64,000 nt of DNA from Nonomuraea sp. PA05 (lineage in GTDB: Bacteria; Actinomycetota; Actinomycetes; Streptosporangiales; Streptosporangiaceae), in assembly GCF_008086045.1 (NCBI RefSeq), contig NZ_VSEY01000029.1, positions 62,001-126,000 on the forward strand, written 5' to 3'. How positions within the stretch are numbered: the first letter of the stretch is position 1; each line of letters opens with the position of its first letter. The notes below the pieces were generated by a model. The model made no database searches. It saw only the letters and a list, made by a program, of their open reading frames with translations, and was not told the origin of the DNA. A program made the translations under genes and the position numbers. Below are positions 8,541-16,235 of the stretch, piece by piece.

Positions 8541-9677
8541 ATGGACACGCGTGCCGCCATGGAGCCGAGCCCCCGCGTCCTGGATTCCGCGGCCCGCCCG
8601 GCGAGCGTCGACATTGTCATCCCGGTGCTCAACGAGGAGCGCGCGCTGCCCGGCTGCGTCCGCACGCTGGCCAGGTTCCTCGACGCCGGCTTCCCGCTGC
8701 CGTGGCGGATCACGATCGTGGACAACGGCAGCACCGACGCCACCTGGCCGGTCGCCACGGCGCTGGCCGGGGAGTTCGCGCAGGTGCACGCCAGGCGGCT
8801 GGACATCAGGGGCCGGGGCGCGGCGCTGCGGGCGGCCTGGCTGGACAGCCCGGCCGACGTGGTGGCGTACATGGACGTCGATCTGTCCACCGATCTGGGC
8901 GCGCTGTTCCCGCTGGTCGCGTCGGTGGCCGGCGGTCACAGCGAGCTGGCCGTGGGCACCCGGCTGGCGCCTGGCGCGCGCACGCGCCGCTCGGTGCGCC
9001 GCGAGGTGGTGTCGCGCGGGTACAACGCCCTGCTCAGGCATGGTTTCGGGGTCAGGTTCAGCGACGCGCAGTGCGGGTTCAAGGCCGCCAGGACGGACGC
9101 GGTCAGGCCGCTGGTACGCAGGATCCGCGACGACTCGTGGTTCTTCGATACCGAGTTGCTGCTGCTGGCCGAGCACAACGGGCTGCGGGTGCACGAGGTC
9201 CCGGTCGACTGGATCGAGGACGGCGACTCGCGCGTCAAGGTGATCAGAACGGCCGTCGACGATCTGCGGGGCATGGTCAGGATCGCCTGGTCGATGGCGA
9301 CGGGCCGGGCGCGGGTTCAGGTGCGCAGGGCGGAGCCGGCGCCCATGCATCCGGACGCGGTCCTCACGCGGCCGATATTCGATATTTCGGTATTCATCGG
9401 GCTGATTCCCGGAATTCTGCATGTGCTGGCCTATATCCCGTTACGGGAAATGTGGTCACCGGTTCTGGCGAATCTCGGCGCGCTCGTCCTGGCCAGGCTC
9501 GTCAAGGTGACGGCCGCCCGCCGGTCGGCCTTCCGCACCGTGGCCCGATTCGCCGTTCTCTCCGCCCTGACCACGGCGGCCGTGCTGTGCGTGCCCGCCG
9601 CGGACGTGGGCGCCGTCGCGGCCACGTACTGCCTGCTCGCCCTGCTCCGCTGGGTCTTCTCCCGAACGAGGAACTGA
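8541..9677 (+). CDS. GT2 family glycosyltransferase (polyprenyl-phosphate type) with C-terminal membrane segments
   Basis: The 378-residue protein has an AGGGGAG ribosome site six bases before the ATG. The GT2 nucleotide-sugar domain shows DIVIPVLNEER, IVDNGSTDAT and the metal-binding DVD in YMDVDLSTD, then DAQCGFKA, the arrangement of dolichyl/polyprenyl-phosphate glucosyl- or mannosyltransferases. The last 100 residues form two to four hydrophobic helices resembling a short GtrA-like module. It would charge a polyprenyl phosphate with a sugar for export. The methyltransferase gene follows after three bases. Confidence 0.88.
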   Translation: MDTRAAMEPSPRVLDSAARPASVDIVIPVLNEERALPGCVRTLARFLDAGFPLPWRITIVDNGSTDATWPVATALAGEFAQVHARRLDIRGRGAALRAAWLDSPADVVAYMDVDLSTDLGALFPLVASVAGGHSELAVGTRLAPGARTRRSVRREVVSRGYNALLRHGFGVRFSDAQCGFKAARTDAVRPLVRRIRDDSWFFDTELLLLAEHNGLRVHEVPVDWIEDGDSRVKVIRTAVDDLRGMVRIAWSMATGRARVQVRRAEPAPMHPDAVLTRPIFDISVFIGLIPGILHVLAYIPLREMWSPVLANLGALVLARLVKVTAARRSAFRTVARFAVLSALTTAAVLCVPAADVGAVAATYCLLALLRWVFSRTRN

Positions 9678-9680
9678 TCG

Positions 9681-10382
9681 ATGGAAACCACTGAGATCCG
9701 CCGCCTGATCGCGCTCGAGGACACCCACTGGTGGTACCGCGAGCGCCGCGCCATCCTGCGCAGGGAGCTGCGCGGCCTGGGCCGTCCCGGACGGGCCCTG
9801 GACGTAGGCGCCGCGGGCGGCGGCAACACCAAGGTGCTGATCGAGGCGGGCTGGGACGCGACCGCGACCGACCAGTGCGAGACCGCGGTGGAGACGGCCA
9901 GGAAACGAGGGCTGAAGGCGGTGCGGGCGGACGCGCGGGCGCTGCCGTTCGAGACGTCGAGCGTGAACCTGGTGACCGCGTTCGACGTCCTGGAGCACAT
10001 CCGCGAGGACCACCTGGTCACCGAGGAGATCGCCCGGGTCCTGGCGCCCGGCGGGCACGTGCTGATCGCGGTGCCGTGCGACATGTCGCTGTGGTCGTCG
10101 CACGACGACGCCGTCGGCCACGTACGCCGCTACGGCCGCGACTCGCTCACGGTCGTCGTCGAGAAGGCCGGGCTGACCATCGACCGCATCTGGAGCTGGA
10201 ACGTGCTCCTGCGCCCCCTCGTGGTCCGCCACCGGCGCCGCTCCACCGGCGGCAGCGACCTGCGCAGGACGCCGTTCCTGATGAACGCGGGACTGTCGGC
10301 GGTCGTCTGCGCCGAGCGTTACCTGCCGGTCAAGTCGCTCAAGGGTGTGACGCTGTTCCTGCGGGCCAGGCTCAACAGGTGA
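9681..10382 (+). CDS. class I SAM-dependent methyltransferase
   Basis: This 233-residue cytosolic enzyme shows the SAM-binding motif ALDVGAAGGGNTKVL and the post-motif region FDVLEHIREDHLVTEEIA, then LAPGGHVLIAVPC, as in methyltransferase domain families 11 and 23. It starts three bases after the glycosyltransferase stop, so the two are translated together and the substrate is probably the same lipid-linked sugar or its product. A hydrophobic and basic C-terminus (residues 170-233) may lie along the membrane. Confidence 0.85.
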   Translation: METTEIRRLIALEDTHWWYRERRAILRRELRGLGRPGRALDVGAAGGGNTKVLIEAGWDATATDQCETAVETARKRGLKAVRADARALPFETSSVNLVTAFDVLEHIREDHLVTEEIARVLAPGGHVLIAVPCDMSLWSSHDDAVGHVRRYGRDSLTVVVEKAGLTIDRIWSWNVLLRPLVVRHRRRSTGGSDLRRTPFLMNAGLSAVVCAERYLPVKSLKGVTLFLRARLNR

Positions 10383-10446
10383 AGGTGCCCAGACCGAGAC
10401 ATCACCGCACGCATGGGCGGGCGGGGTTGCCTCTAGGCTTTGCTGT

Positions 10447-11118
10447 GTGGTGATTCATGCCCTTCTCGCGGCTTCGCTAGCCTTCACTGCCCTGCCCGCC
10501 CAGGCCGCCGCCGTTGACTGCGCCAGGGTCAAGTGCCTGGCGCTGACCTTCGACGACGGGCCGGGCAAGTACACCCCGGCCCTGCTCAAGACGCTGTCCA
10601 AGGCGGGCGCCAAGGCCACGTTCTTCCTCGTGGGCAAGCGGGTGGAGGAGCGCCCCGAGGTGGCCAGGCAGATCGTCGCGCGCGGGCACGCGATCGGCAA
10701 CCACACCTACTCGCACGCCTCGCTGCCCGCCCACTCCGACAACGAGATCCTCGACGAGCTCAAGGTCACCCAGGAAGTGATCGAGGACGTCACGGGGCGC
10801 CGCCCGACGATGTTCCGCCCCCCGTACGGACACACCGACGAGCGCGTGCTCGCGCTGGCGGGGCAGACCGAGCTGGCGCAGATCCTGTGGACGCACACCA
10901 CGCTCGACTGGAGCCTGCGCGACACCAAGAAGATCAAGGCGACCGTGCTCAAGCAGGCCAAGCGCGACGGCGTGATCCTCATGCACGACGTGGTCCCGCA
11001 GACCGTGCAGGTCATGCCGGAGATCCTCAAGGAGCTCAAGAAGCGCGGCTACCACCTCGTCACGGTGCCCGCGTTGCTGCGCGGCAAGGGACCGACGCCA
11101 GGAGAGAGCTACTTCTGA
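10447..11118 (+). CDS. polysaccharide deacetylase (NodB domain)
   Basis: The 223-residue protein starts at GTG 10447 or GTG 10450, with a signal-peptide-like N-terminus ending PAQAA. The NodB metal site is complete: TFDDGP, NHTYSH and RPPYGH, followed by WTHTTLDWSL and LMHDVV. It removes N-acetyl groups from extracellular polysaccharide or peptidoglycan (CE4 family). It lies 65 bases after the methyltransferase on the same strand and belongs to the glycan gene group by position. Confidence 0.9.
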   Translation: MVIHALLAASLAFTALPAQAAAVDCARVKCLALTFDDGPGKYTPALLKTLSKAGAKATFFLVGKRVEERPEVARQIVARGHAIGNHTYSHASLPAHSDNEILDELKVTQEVIEDVTGRRPTMFRPPYGHTDERVLALAGQTELAQILWTHTTLDWSLRDTKKIKATVLKQAKRDGVILMHDVVPQTVQVMPEILKELKKRGYHLVTVPALLRGKGPTPGESYF

Positions 11119-11149
11119 CGAGTTCCCCCCTCAGTTCGGGAATGGAACC

Positions 11150-12847
11150 ATGGGGAGAGACACCAGGCGCAGGCCCTGGGTCGCGCTGGCGACCTTCCTG
11201 ATCGTCCAGGCCGTGCTCGGGTGCTGGTGGGCGGCCTTCTACCCCGGCCAGTTCAGCCGCGACTCCGTGCTCTACCTCAGCCACACCGTCGTCGGCCCCT
11301 GGGTGAGCGATCACTCGGTGGTCTACGACGCGCTGCTGTGGCTGAGCTTCACCAAGACGGGTGATCTGGGCGCCGTCACCTTCGCACAGACGACGGCCAT
11401 GGCGGGCGCGCTGACGTACCTGGCGCAGTCACTCAAGGCGCTGGGCGCGCCGCGGCTGCTGACGACCGTGGTGGTCGTGCTGATGCCGCTGGCGCCGCCC
11501 GTGGGCGCGTTCACGGTGACGTTGTGGAAGGACGTGCCGTTCACGATCTGCGCCGTGGCCGTCGCCGGCTTGTGCGCGCGGATCGCCGCCAGGCGCGCCG
11601 TCGGCATGCCCGCGCTGCTCGGGCTGGCGCTGCTGTTCGTGGCGCTCGGCCTGTTCCGCGCCAACGGCTTCCTCATCGCGGGCGTGGCCGTGCTGGCGCT
11701 GGTGGTGATCGTCCCGGCCGTGCGGCTGCGGCTGCTGCTCACCGGCACGCTCGCCGCCGCCCTGCCGCTCGTGCTGTCGAACGTGGTGTTCCCGCAGGTC
11801 GGCATCGTGGCCCCGGCGAAGACGTACGTCTACCACACCGCGTACGGGGACATCGCGGTCGCCTACCGGCAGCGGCCCGACCTGTTCACCCCGCGCGACA
11901 TCAGCCTCATGGGCGCGGTCGCGCCGATCAGGCGGTGGTGGGAAGGCGGCACCTGCGCCACGATCAACCCGCTGATCTGGCGCGACGACTTCAGCTGGCA
12001 GCAGGCCGACCTGCACGCCACCGAGTTGCTTGAGCTGTGGCGGCGGCTGCTGGTGACCGAGCCGCGGCTGGTGGTGGACGCGCGGCTGTGCCGGGGGGCG
12101 ATCGCGTGGCGGCCCGTGCAGGACGAGCAGGTGACCGGGGGGATGACGTACCGGTTCTCGCGGCGGCCGAACGCCGACACGTACGTGGGGCCGTACAAGG
12201 TGGCGGACTTTCCCGGACGGTGGGTGTACTCGCTGCGGCCGCTGTCCATGGAGCTCAACCAGATCGCCGACCCGTGGCTGACCGGCGCGCTGATGCCCGA
12301 GTGGGACTGGGTGCTGTGGCGGGGGGCCTCGTGGGCGTACCTGTCGTACCTGGCGGTGGGGCTGGCGGCGTGGGCGCTGCGCAACCGGTACGTGGTGGGG
12401 GTGGCGGCGGTGGTGGCCGGGCAGCAGCTCGCCGTGCTGGCCAACATCTCGGCGCAGGACTTCCGGTACATGGCCACACCGATCTTCGTGGGGGCCCTGC
12501 TGGTGCCGCTGTTCCTGAGCAGCCTGGCGCGGTTGTCGGCCCGGGCGGGGCGGCACCTGGGGCGGGGGCTGGGCCGGCGGTCGCGCCGCCCAACGGCCGC
12601 TCCGGCGCCCGTGGACGACGAGCCGGAGCCGCTCGTCGTGTCACGAGCCGAGCCCATCGACGCCGAACCCACCGATACCGAACCCACCGACGCCGCGCCC
12701 ACCGACGCCAGGCCCGTCGATGCCGCGCCCACCGACGCCAGGCCCGTCGATGCCGCGCCCACCGACGTCAGGCCCGTCGATGCCGCGCCCACCGACGTCA
12801 GGCCCATCGACGCCGGGCCGGAACGCCCCGGGGACGGGCAGGCCTAG
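11150..12847 (+). CDS. multi-spanning membrane protein (DUF6020-like), repeat-bearing tail
   Basis: The 565-residue protein begins with a membrane segment and has about ten more up to residue 470. The motifs FYPGQFSRDS and TLWKDVPF match an uncharacterised actinobacterial family of integral membrane proteins related to GT-C glycosyltransferases, in which the conserved D/E loop after the first helix is catalytic. From about residue 490 the chain becomes acidic and proline-rich, built on exact 30-bp DNA repeats. The product is likely a membrane glycosyltransferase of the envelope cluster. The stop overlaps the convergent response regulator gene by four bases. Confidence 0.75.
   Translation: MGRDTRRRPWVALATFLIVQAVLGCWWAAFYPGQFSRDSVLYLSHTVVGPWVSDHSVVYDALLWLSFTKTGDLGAVTFAQTTAMAGALTYLAQSLKALGAPRLLTTVVVVLMPLAPPVGAFTVTLWKDVPFTICAVAVAGLCARIAARRAVGMPALLGLALLFVALGLFRANGFLIAGVAVLALVVIVPAVRLRLLLTGTLAAALPLVLSNVVFPQVGIVAPAKTYVYHTAYGDIAVAYRQRPDLFTPRDISLMGAVAPIRRWWEGGTCATINPLIWRDDFSWQQADLHATELLELWRRLLVTEPRLVVDARLCRGAIAWRPVQDEQVTGGMTYRFSRRPNADTYVGPYKVADFPGRWVYSLRPLSMELNQIADPWLTGALMPEWDWVLWRGASWAYLSYLAVGLAAWALRNRYVVGVAAVVAGQQLAVLANISAQDFRYMATPIFVGALLVPLFLSSLARLSARAGRHLGRGLGRRSRRPTAAPAPVDDEPEPLVVSRAEPIDAEPTDTEPTDAAPTDARPVDAAPTDARPVDAAPTDVRPVDAAPTDVRPIDAGPERPGDGQA
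12691..12810 (+). repeat. four tandem copies of a 30-bp repeat
   Basis: Units start at 12691, 12721, 12751 and 12781, differing at one to three bases. Each encodes a ten-residue unit of the type DAAPTDARPV, preceded by shorter degenerate TEPTD copies. The frame is preserved, so copy number can vary without killing the protein. Confidence 0.92.
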
Positions 12848-13305
12848 AGGCCTTGGCCCCCGCCGTACGCCCGCCCCGGCAGCCGCACCACCGTGACGAA
12901 GAACTCGTCGATCTGCCGGATGACGGCCATGAAGCGATCGAGGTCCACGGGCTTGCTCACGTAGGCGTTCGCGAACAGCTCGTAGCTGCGCAGGATGTCC
13001 TCCTCCGCCGAGGAGGTGGTGAGCACGACGACGGGGATGGAACGCAGGTCGGGATCGCCCTTGAGGCGCTCCAGCACCTGGCGGCCGTCGTACTTCGGCA
13101 GGTTGAGGTCCAGCAGGATCAGGTCGGGGCGGGGCGCGCCGCCGTGGTCGCCGCGCCGGTAGACGAAGTCGAGCGCCTCCAGGCCGTCCCTGACGACGTG
13201 GAGGTTGTTGCGGATCTTGTTGTCCTCGAACGCCTCACGCGTGATGAGCTCGTCACCGGGATCGTCCTCCACGAGGAGGACTTCGATGGGTTGCCCGCTC
13301 GTCAT
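12844..13305 (-). CDS. stand-alone receiver domain response regulator (Rcp1-like)
   Basis: The 153-residue protein is a single receiver domain: acidic pair EDDP near residue 14, phosphoacceptor Asp in LILLDLNLP, then VVVLTTS and the late Lys in VSKPVDL. The EDDPGDELITREAFE opening and extended beta-4/alpha-4 region are typical of receivers paired with phytochrome-type kinases. There is no output domain, so it relays phosphate or controls a partner by binding. Its ATG overlaps the stop of the histidine kinase (ATGA). Confidence 0.92.
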   Translation of the reverse strand: MTSGQPIEVLLVEDDPGDELITREAFEDNKIRNNLHVVRDGLEALDFVYRRGDHGGAPRPDLILLDLNLPKYDGRQVLERLKGDPDLRSIPVVVLTTSSAEEDILRSYELFANAYVSKPVDLDRFMAVIRQIDEFFVTVVRLPGRAYGGGQGL

Positions 13306-14894
13306 GCGGTGCTTCCTTCGTGTTCGGTGCCAGAGCCGGCCGGCACGGTAGAGATGGCGGGCAGGGTGAAGCAGAGCCGGGCACCGCCGGTGTAGCCGGT
13401 GTCCAGCCAGATCCTGCCGCCGTGGTTCTCGACGATCTTCTTGCACATCGCCAGGCCGATGCCGGTGCCGCTGTACTGCTCGCGGCTGTGCAGGCGCTGG
13501 AAGATGACGAAGATCTTATCGGCGAACTCGGGCTCCACACCTATTCCGTTGTCGGCCACGGAGAACTCCCAGCCGTCCGCGTCGGGTTCGCACCCGATGC
13601 GGATCAGCGGCGGGCGCGCCGGGTCGTGGAACTTGATGGCGTTGCTGATGAGGTTCTGCCAGAGCAGGCGCAACATGGTGGAGTCGCCGACGACCGTGGG
13701 CAGCTTGTCGGGCCGCTCGAACGTGGCGCCGGTCTCCTCGATGGGGGCCGACAGGTCGTCGATCACCTTGTCGAGCGTCTCCCCCAGCTCGACGGGCTCG
13801 CGGTCGTCGTAGACCCTGCCGACGCGGGAGAACCTCAGCAGGTCGTTGATGAGGACCTGCATCCGGGTTGCGCCGTCCACGGCGAAGCGGATGTACTGCT
13901 TGCCGCGCTCGTCCAGCACCTCCCCGTACCGCTTCTCCAGGAGCTGGCAGAAGGTGGCGACCTTGCGCAGCGGCTCCTGGAGGTCGTGCGAGGCCACGTA
14001 GGCGAACTGCTCCAGCTCGGCGTTCGAGCGCCGCAGCTCGACGGCCTGCGCGTCGAGGTCGGAGGCCTGCTCGCGCAACTGCACCTGCTGCCGGTGGGAG
14101 TCGCCGAGCGCCTGGAGGATCCGTACGCGCATCAAATCCACGTCCACGGCGACCTCGCGGATGTCCGCGGGCCCCTTGGCGGGGATGGCGCGCTCGAACT
14201 CGCCGGCCGCGACCTGGCGGGAGGCCGTGCGGAGCTGGTCGAGCGGCCGGACGACCGCGTTGCGCAACAGCACCGCCATGCCCACCATGGCCAGCGGGAA
14301 CAGCACGATCATGGCCAGGAACGCCCAGTTGCGCAGTTGCTCGGCCCGCGACAGCTCGGCCCGCGAGCTCACGCGGAGCTGTGCGAGGCGGTCGTTCTGC
14401 CGTTCGAGCAGCGCCCTGATCTCGTCGAACGCCTGCTTGCCCGCCTCCACCCGGGCGGCGGGGACGGTGCCGTCGTCGCGCTTCTCCGCCGTCATGGGCT
14501 CGGCGTAGTCGCGCCGCCAGGCGGCGGCCCTGTCGCTGATGGCGTTCAGCTCGCGGAGCAGGCCGGGCCTGTCGCCGATGTGCGCGGCGACCTGCGCGTG
14601 GCTGCGCTGCTCGGCGGCCAGGCCCGTGGCGTACGGCTGGAGGAACTCCTCCCGGCCGGCCAGCAGGAAACCCCTGACCCCTGTCTCCTGGTCGATCAGG
14701 GCCTTCTGCATCTGGGACGCCTCGATCGCGGCCGGCGAGATGCGCAGGGTGAGCTGGTCGGACAGGCTGCTCGTACGGTCGATCATGACGGCGCCCGTGA
14801 TCCCGCAGACCGCGGTCAGCACGGTGAGGGTGCCGATCATCACCAGGAACCAGCCGTGCACGGTCAGGCGGCGCAGCCGGGACGCGTCCGTCAT
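13302..14894 (-). CDS. CHASE3/HAMP sensor histidine kinase
   Basis: The 530-residue membrane kinase has transmembrane helices near residues 15-37 and 190-215 flanking a CHASE3 sensor (with QETGVRGFLLAGREEFL), a HAMP linker, a HisKA helix with the phosphoacceptor in ASHDLQEPLRKV, and a HATPase domain with NLISNAIKF, DNGIGV and GTGIGLAMCKKIV. It senses an extracytoplasmic signal. The ATG overlaps the upstream phosphatase stop and its stop overlaps the next receiver start, so all three are made in step. Confidence 0.94.
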   Translation of the reverse strand: MTDASRLRRLTVHGWFLVMIGTLTVLTAVCGITGAVMIDRTSSLSDQLTLRISPAAIEASQMQKALIDQETGVRGFLLAGREEFLQPYATGLAAEQRSHAQVAAHIGDRPGLLRELNAISDRAAAWRRDYAEPMTAEKRDDGTVPAARVEAGKQAFDEIRALLERQNDRLAQLRVSSRAELSRAEQLRNWAFLAMIVLFPLAMVGMAVLLRNAVVRPLDQLRTASRQVAAGEFERAIPAKGPADIREVAVDVDLMRVRILQALGDSHRQQVQLREQASDLDAQAVELRRSNAELEQFAYVASHDLQEPLRKVATFCQLLEKRYGEVLDERGKQYIRFAVDGATRMQVLINDLLRFSRVGRVYDDREPVELGETLDKVIDDLSAPIEETGATFERPDKLPTVVGDSTMLRLLWQNLISNAIKFHDPARPPLIRIGCEPDADGWEFSVADNGIGVEPEFADKIFVIFQRLHSREQYSGTGIGLAMCKKIVENHGGRIWLDTGYTGGARLCFTLPAISTVPAGSGTEHEGSTA

Positions 14895-16069
14895 GCGCGG
14901 TCTCTCCAACGCAGGTACACCACGGCGAGGTCGTCGGCGGGGGCGTCGGGCGCGGTGACCTCCTCGACGTCGGCGATCAGCGCGTCCAGGAAGCCCTCGC
15001 CGTCGAGGTGGGCGTGCCGCTGCGCCAGTTCGAGCAGGCCCTCCTCGCCGAGCCAGCGCGGCGGCGCGCCGGGCAGGCGGCGCTCGAACAGGCCGTCGGT
15101 GTAGAGCGTCAGGCCGCCGCCCGTGGGCAGCTCCAGCACGTCCTCGTGCCAGTCGGCCGGCACCGGCAGGCCGAGGGCGAGGCTGTGCGCCGGCTCGGCC
15201 AGGCTCACCGTGTCGCCGTCGTGCAGCAGCATGCCGGGGTGGCCGGCCCGCCAGATCCGCACCGTGTGCTGGTCGGACTCCAGGATGAGGGTGGACATGG
15301 TGACGAAGATGTCGGACCCGGGCCGTTCGGCCTCCAATATGCGTTCGAGCCTGCGCAGCAGGGTCGCGCCGGTCAGGCCGCTGAGCACCAGCGCCCGCCA
15401 GGCGATGCGCAGGCAGACGCCGAGCGCCGCCTCGTCGGGGCCGTGCCCGCACACGTCGCCGATGACGACGTGCACGCCCTTGTCGTCGGACTCGACGACG
15501 TCGAAGAAGTCGCCGCCGAGCGTGGCGGAACCCCTGCTGGGACGGTAGCGCGAGGCCACCTCTATCGGCATGCTCTGCAGCAGCGGCGTGGGCAGCAGGC
15601 CGCGTTCCAGCCGCTCGTTCTCCTTGGCGCGCATGCGTTCGGCGTGCAGCGCCACGGCGGCCTGCTCGGCCTGCTTGCGCTGCATCGCGTACCGCAGCGT
15701 CCTGCCCAGCCACTCGGCCTCCACCCGGCCCTTGACCAGGTAGTCCTGCGCGCCCGCCGACACCGCCGCCAGGCCCGCCTGCTCCTCGGCCAGGCCGGTG
15801 AGCACCACGACGGCCGCGTCGCCCGCCTCCTCGATCACGGCCGACAGGGCCGAGAACTCATACGCGTCGGGCAGGCCGAGGTCGAGCAGCACGCACTGGG
15901 GCCGCAACCGGACCAGCGAATGCCTGGCCTCGTCCACGGAGCGCGCCCACTCGAGACGCACCGAGAGGCCGCTGTCCTCCAGCAGCTCCTCGACGATCAG
16001 CGCGTCCTGCGGATCGTCCTCGACGAGCAACACCAGCGGCTGCCTGCCGTATTCGCTCGCATGAGACAT
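14891..16069 (-). CDS. receiver-SpoIIE (PP2C) phosphatase
   Basis: The 392-residue protein has a receiver domain (residues 10-130, phosphoacceptor in CVLLDLGLPD) joined through a helical coiled linker to a SpoIIE-type PP2C domain. Metal-binding motifs are GGDFFDVVE, IGDVCGHGPDEA, LYTDGLFER and DDLAVVYL. Such RsbU-like phosphatases dephosphorylate anti-anti-sigma proteins in partner-switching. The receiver at the front and the kinase gene next door suggest that the histidine kinase tunes the phosphatase. The start at 16069 was chosen because it directly precedes the receiver strand; an upstream in-frame ATG at 16180 adds a non-conserved tail. Confidence 0.92.
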   Translation of the reverse strand: MSHASEYGRQPLVLLVEDDPQDALIVEELLEDSGLSVRLEWARSVDEARHSLVRLRPQCVLLDLGLPDAYEFSALSAVIEEAGDAAVVVLTGLAEEQAGLAAVSAGAQDYLVKGRVEAEWLGRTLRYAMQRKQAEQAAVALHAERMRAKENERLERGLLPTPLLQSMPIEVASRYRPSRGSATLGGDFFDVVESDDKGVHVVIGDVCGHGPDEAALGVCLRIAWRALVLSGLTGATLLRRLERILEAERPGSDIFVTMSTLILESDQHTVRIWRAGHPGMLLHDGDTVSLAEPAHSLALGLPVPADWHEDVLELPTGGGLTLYTDGLFERRLPGAPPRWLGEEGLLELAQRHAHLDGEGFLDALIADVEEVTAPDAPADDLAVVYLRWRDRA

Positions 16070-16202
16070 GCAGGCTTCGCCACTCCTTCCGAACCGCGGG
16101 TCACGGGCACAACCTTGCCAACCGCGGTCCGCGTTGGCCCAGGAGATGCCTCCCTTCCCATATTTATCGGAGGTATTCATATGAGTTTTCCGAGCTGGGC
16201 GC

Positions 16203-16231
16203 GGGCGGGGCGGGCCGGCGCCGCCCCGCCC
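16203..16231 (-). terminator. GC-rich hairpin after the TPR regulator gene
   Basis: An 11-bp perfect stem (GGGCGGGGCGG with complement) and a seven-base loop lie five bases past the stop of the TPR gene. No U tract follows. Confidence 0.65.
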
Positions 16232-16235
16232 TCGC

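Noticed and set aside
14895..15713. Apparent N-terminal extension of the histidine kinase
   Set aside because: This part is read in the wrong frame across the SpoIIE phosphatase gene. The real start is ATG 14894, overlapping the phosphatase stop.
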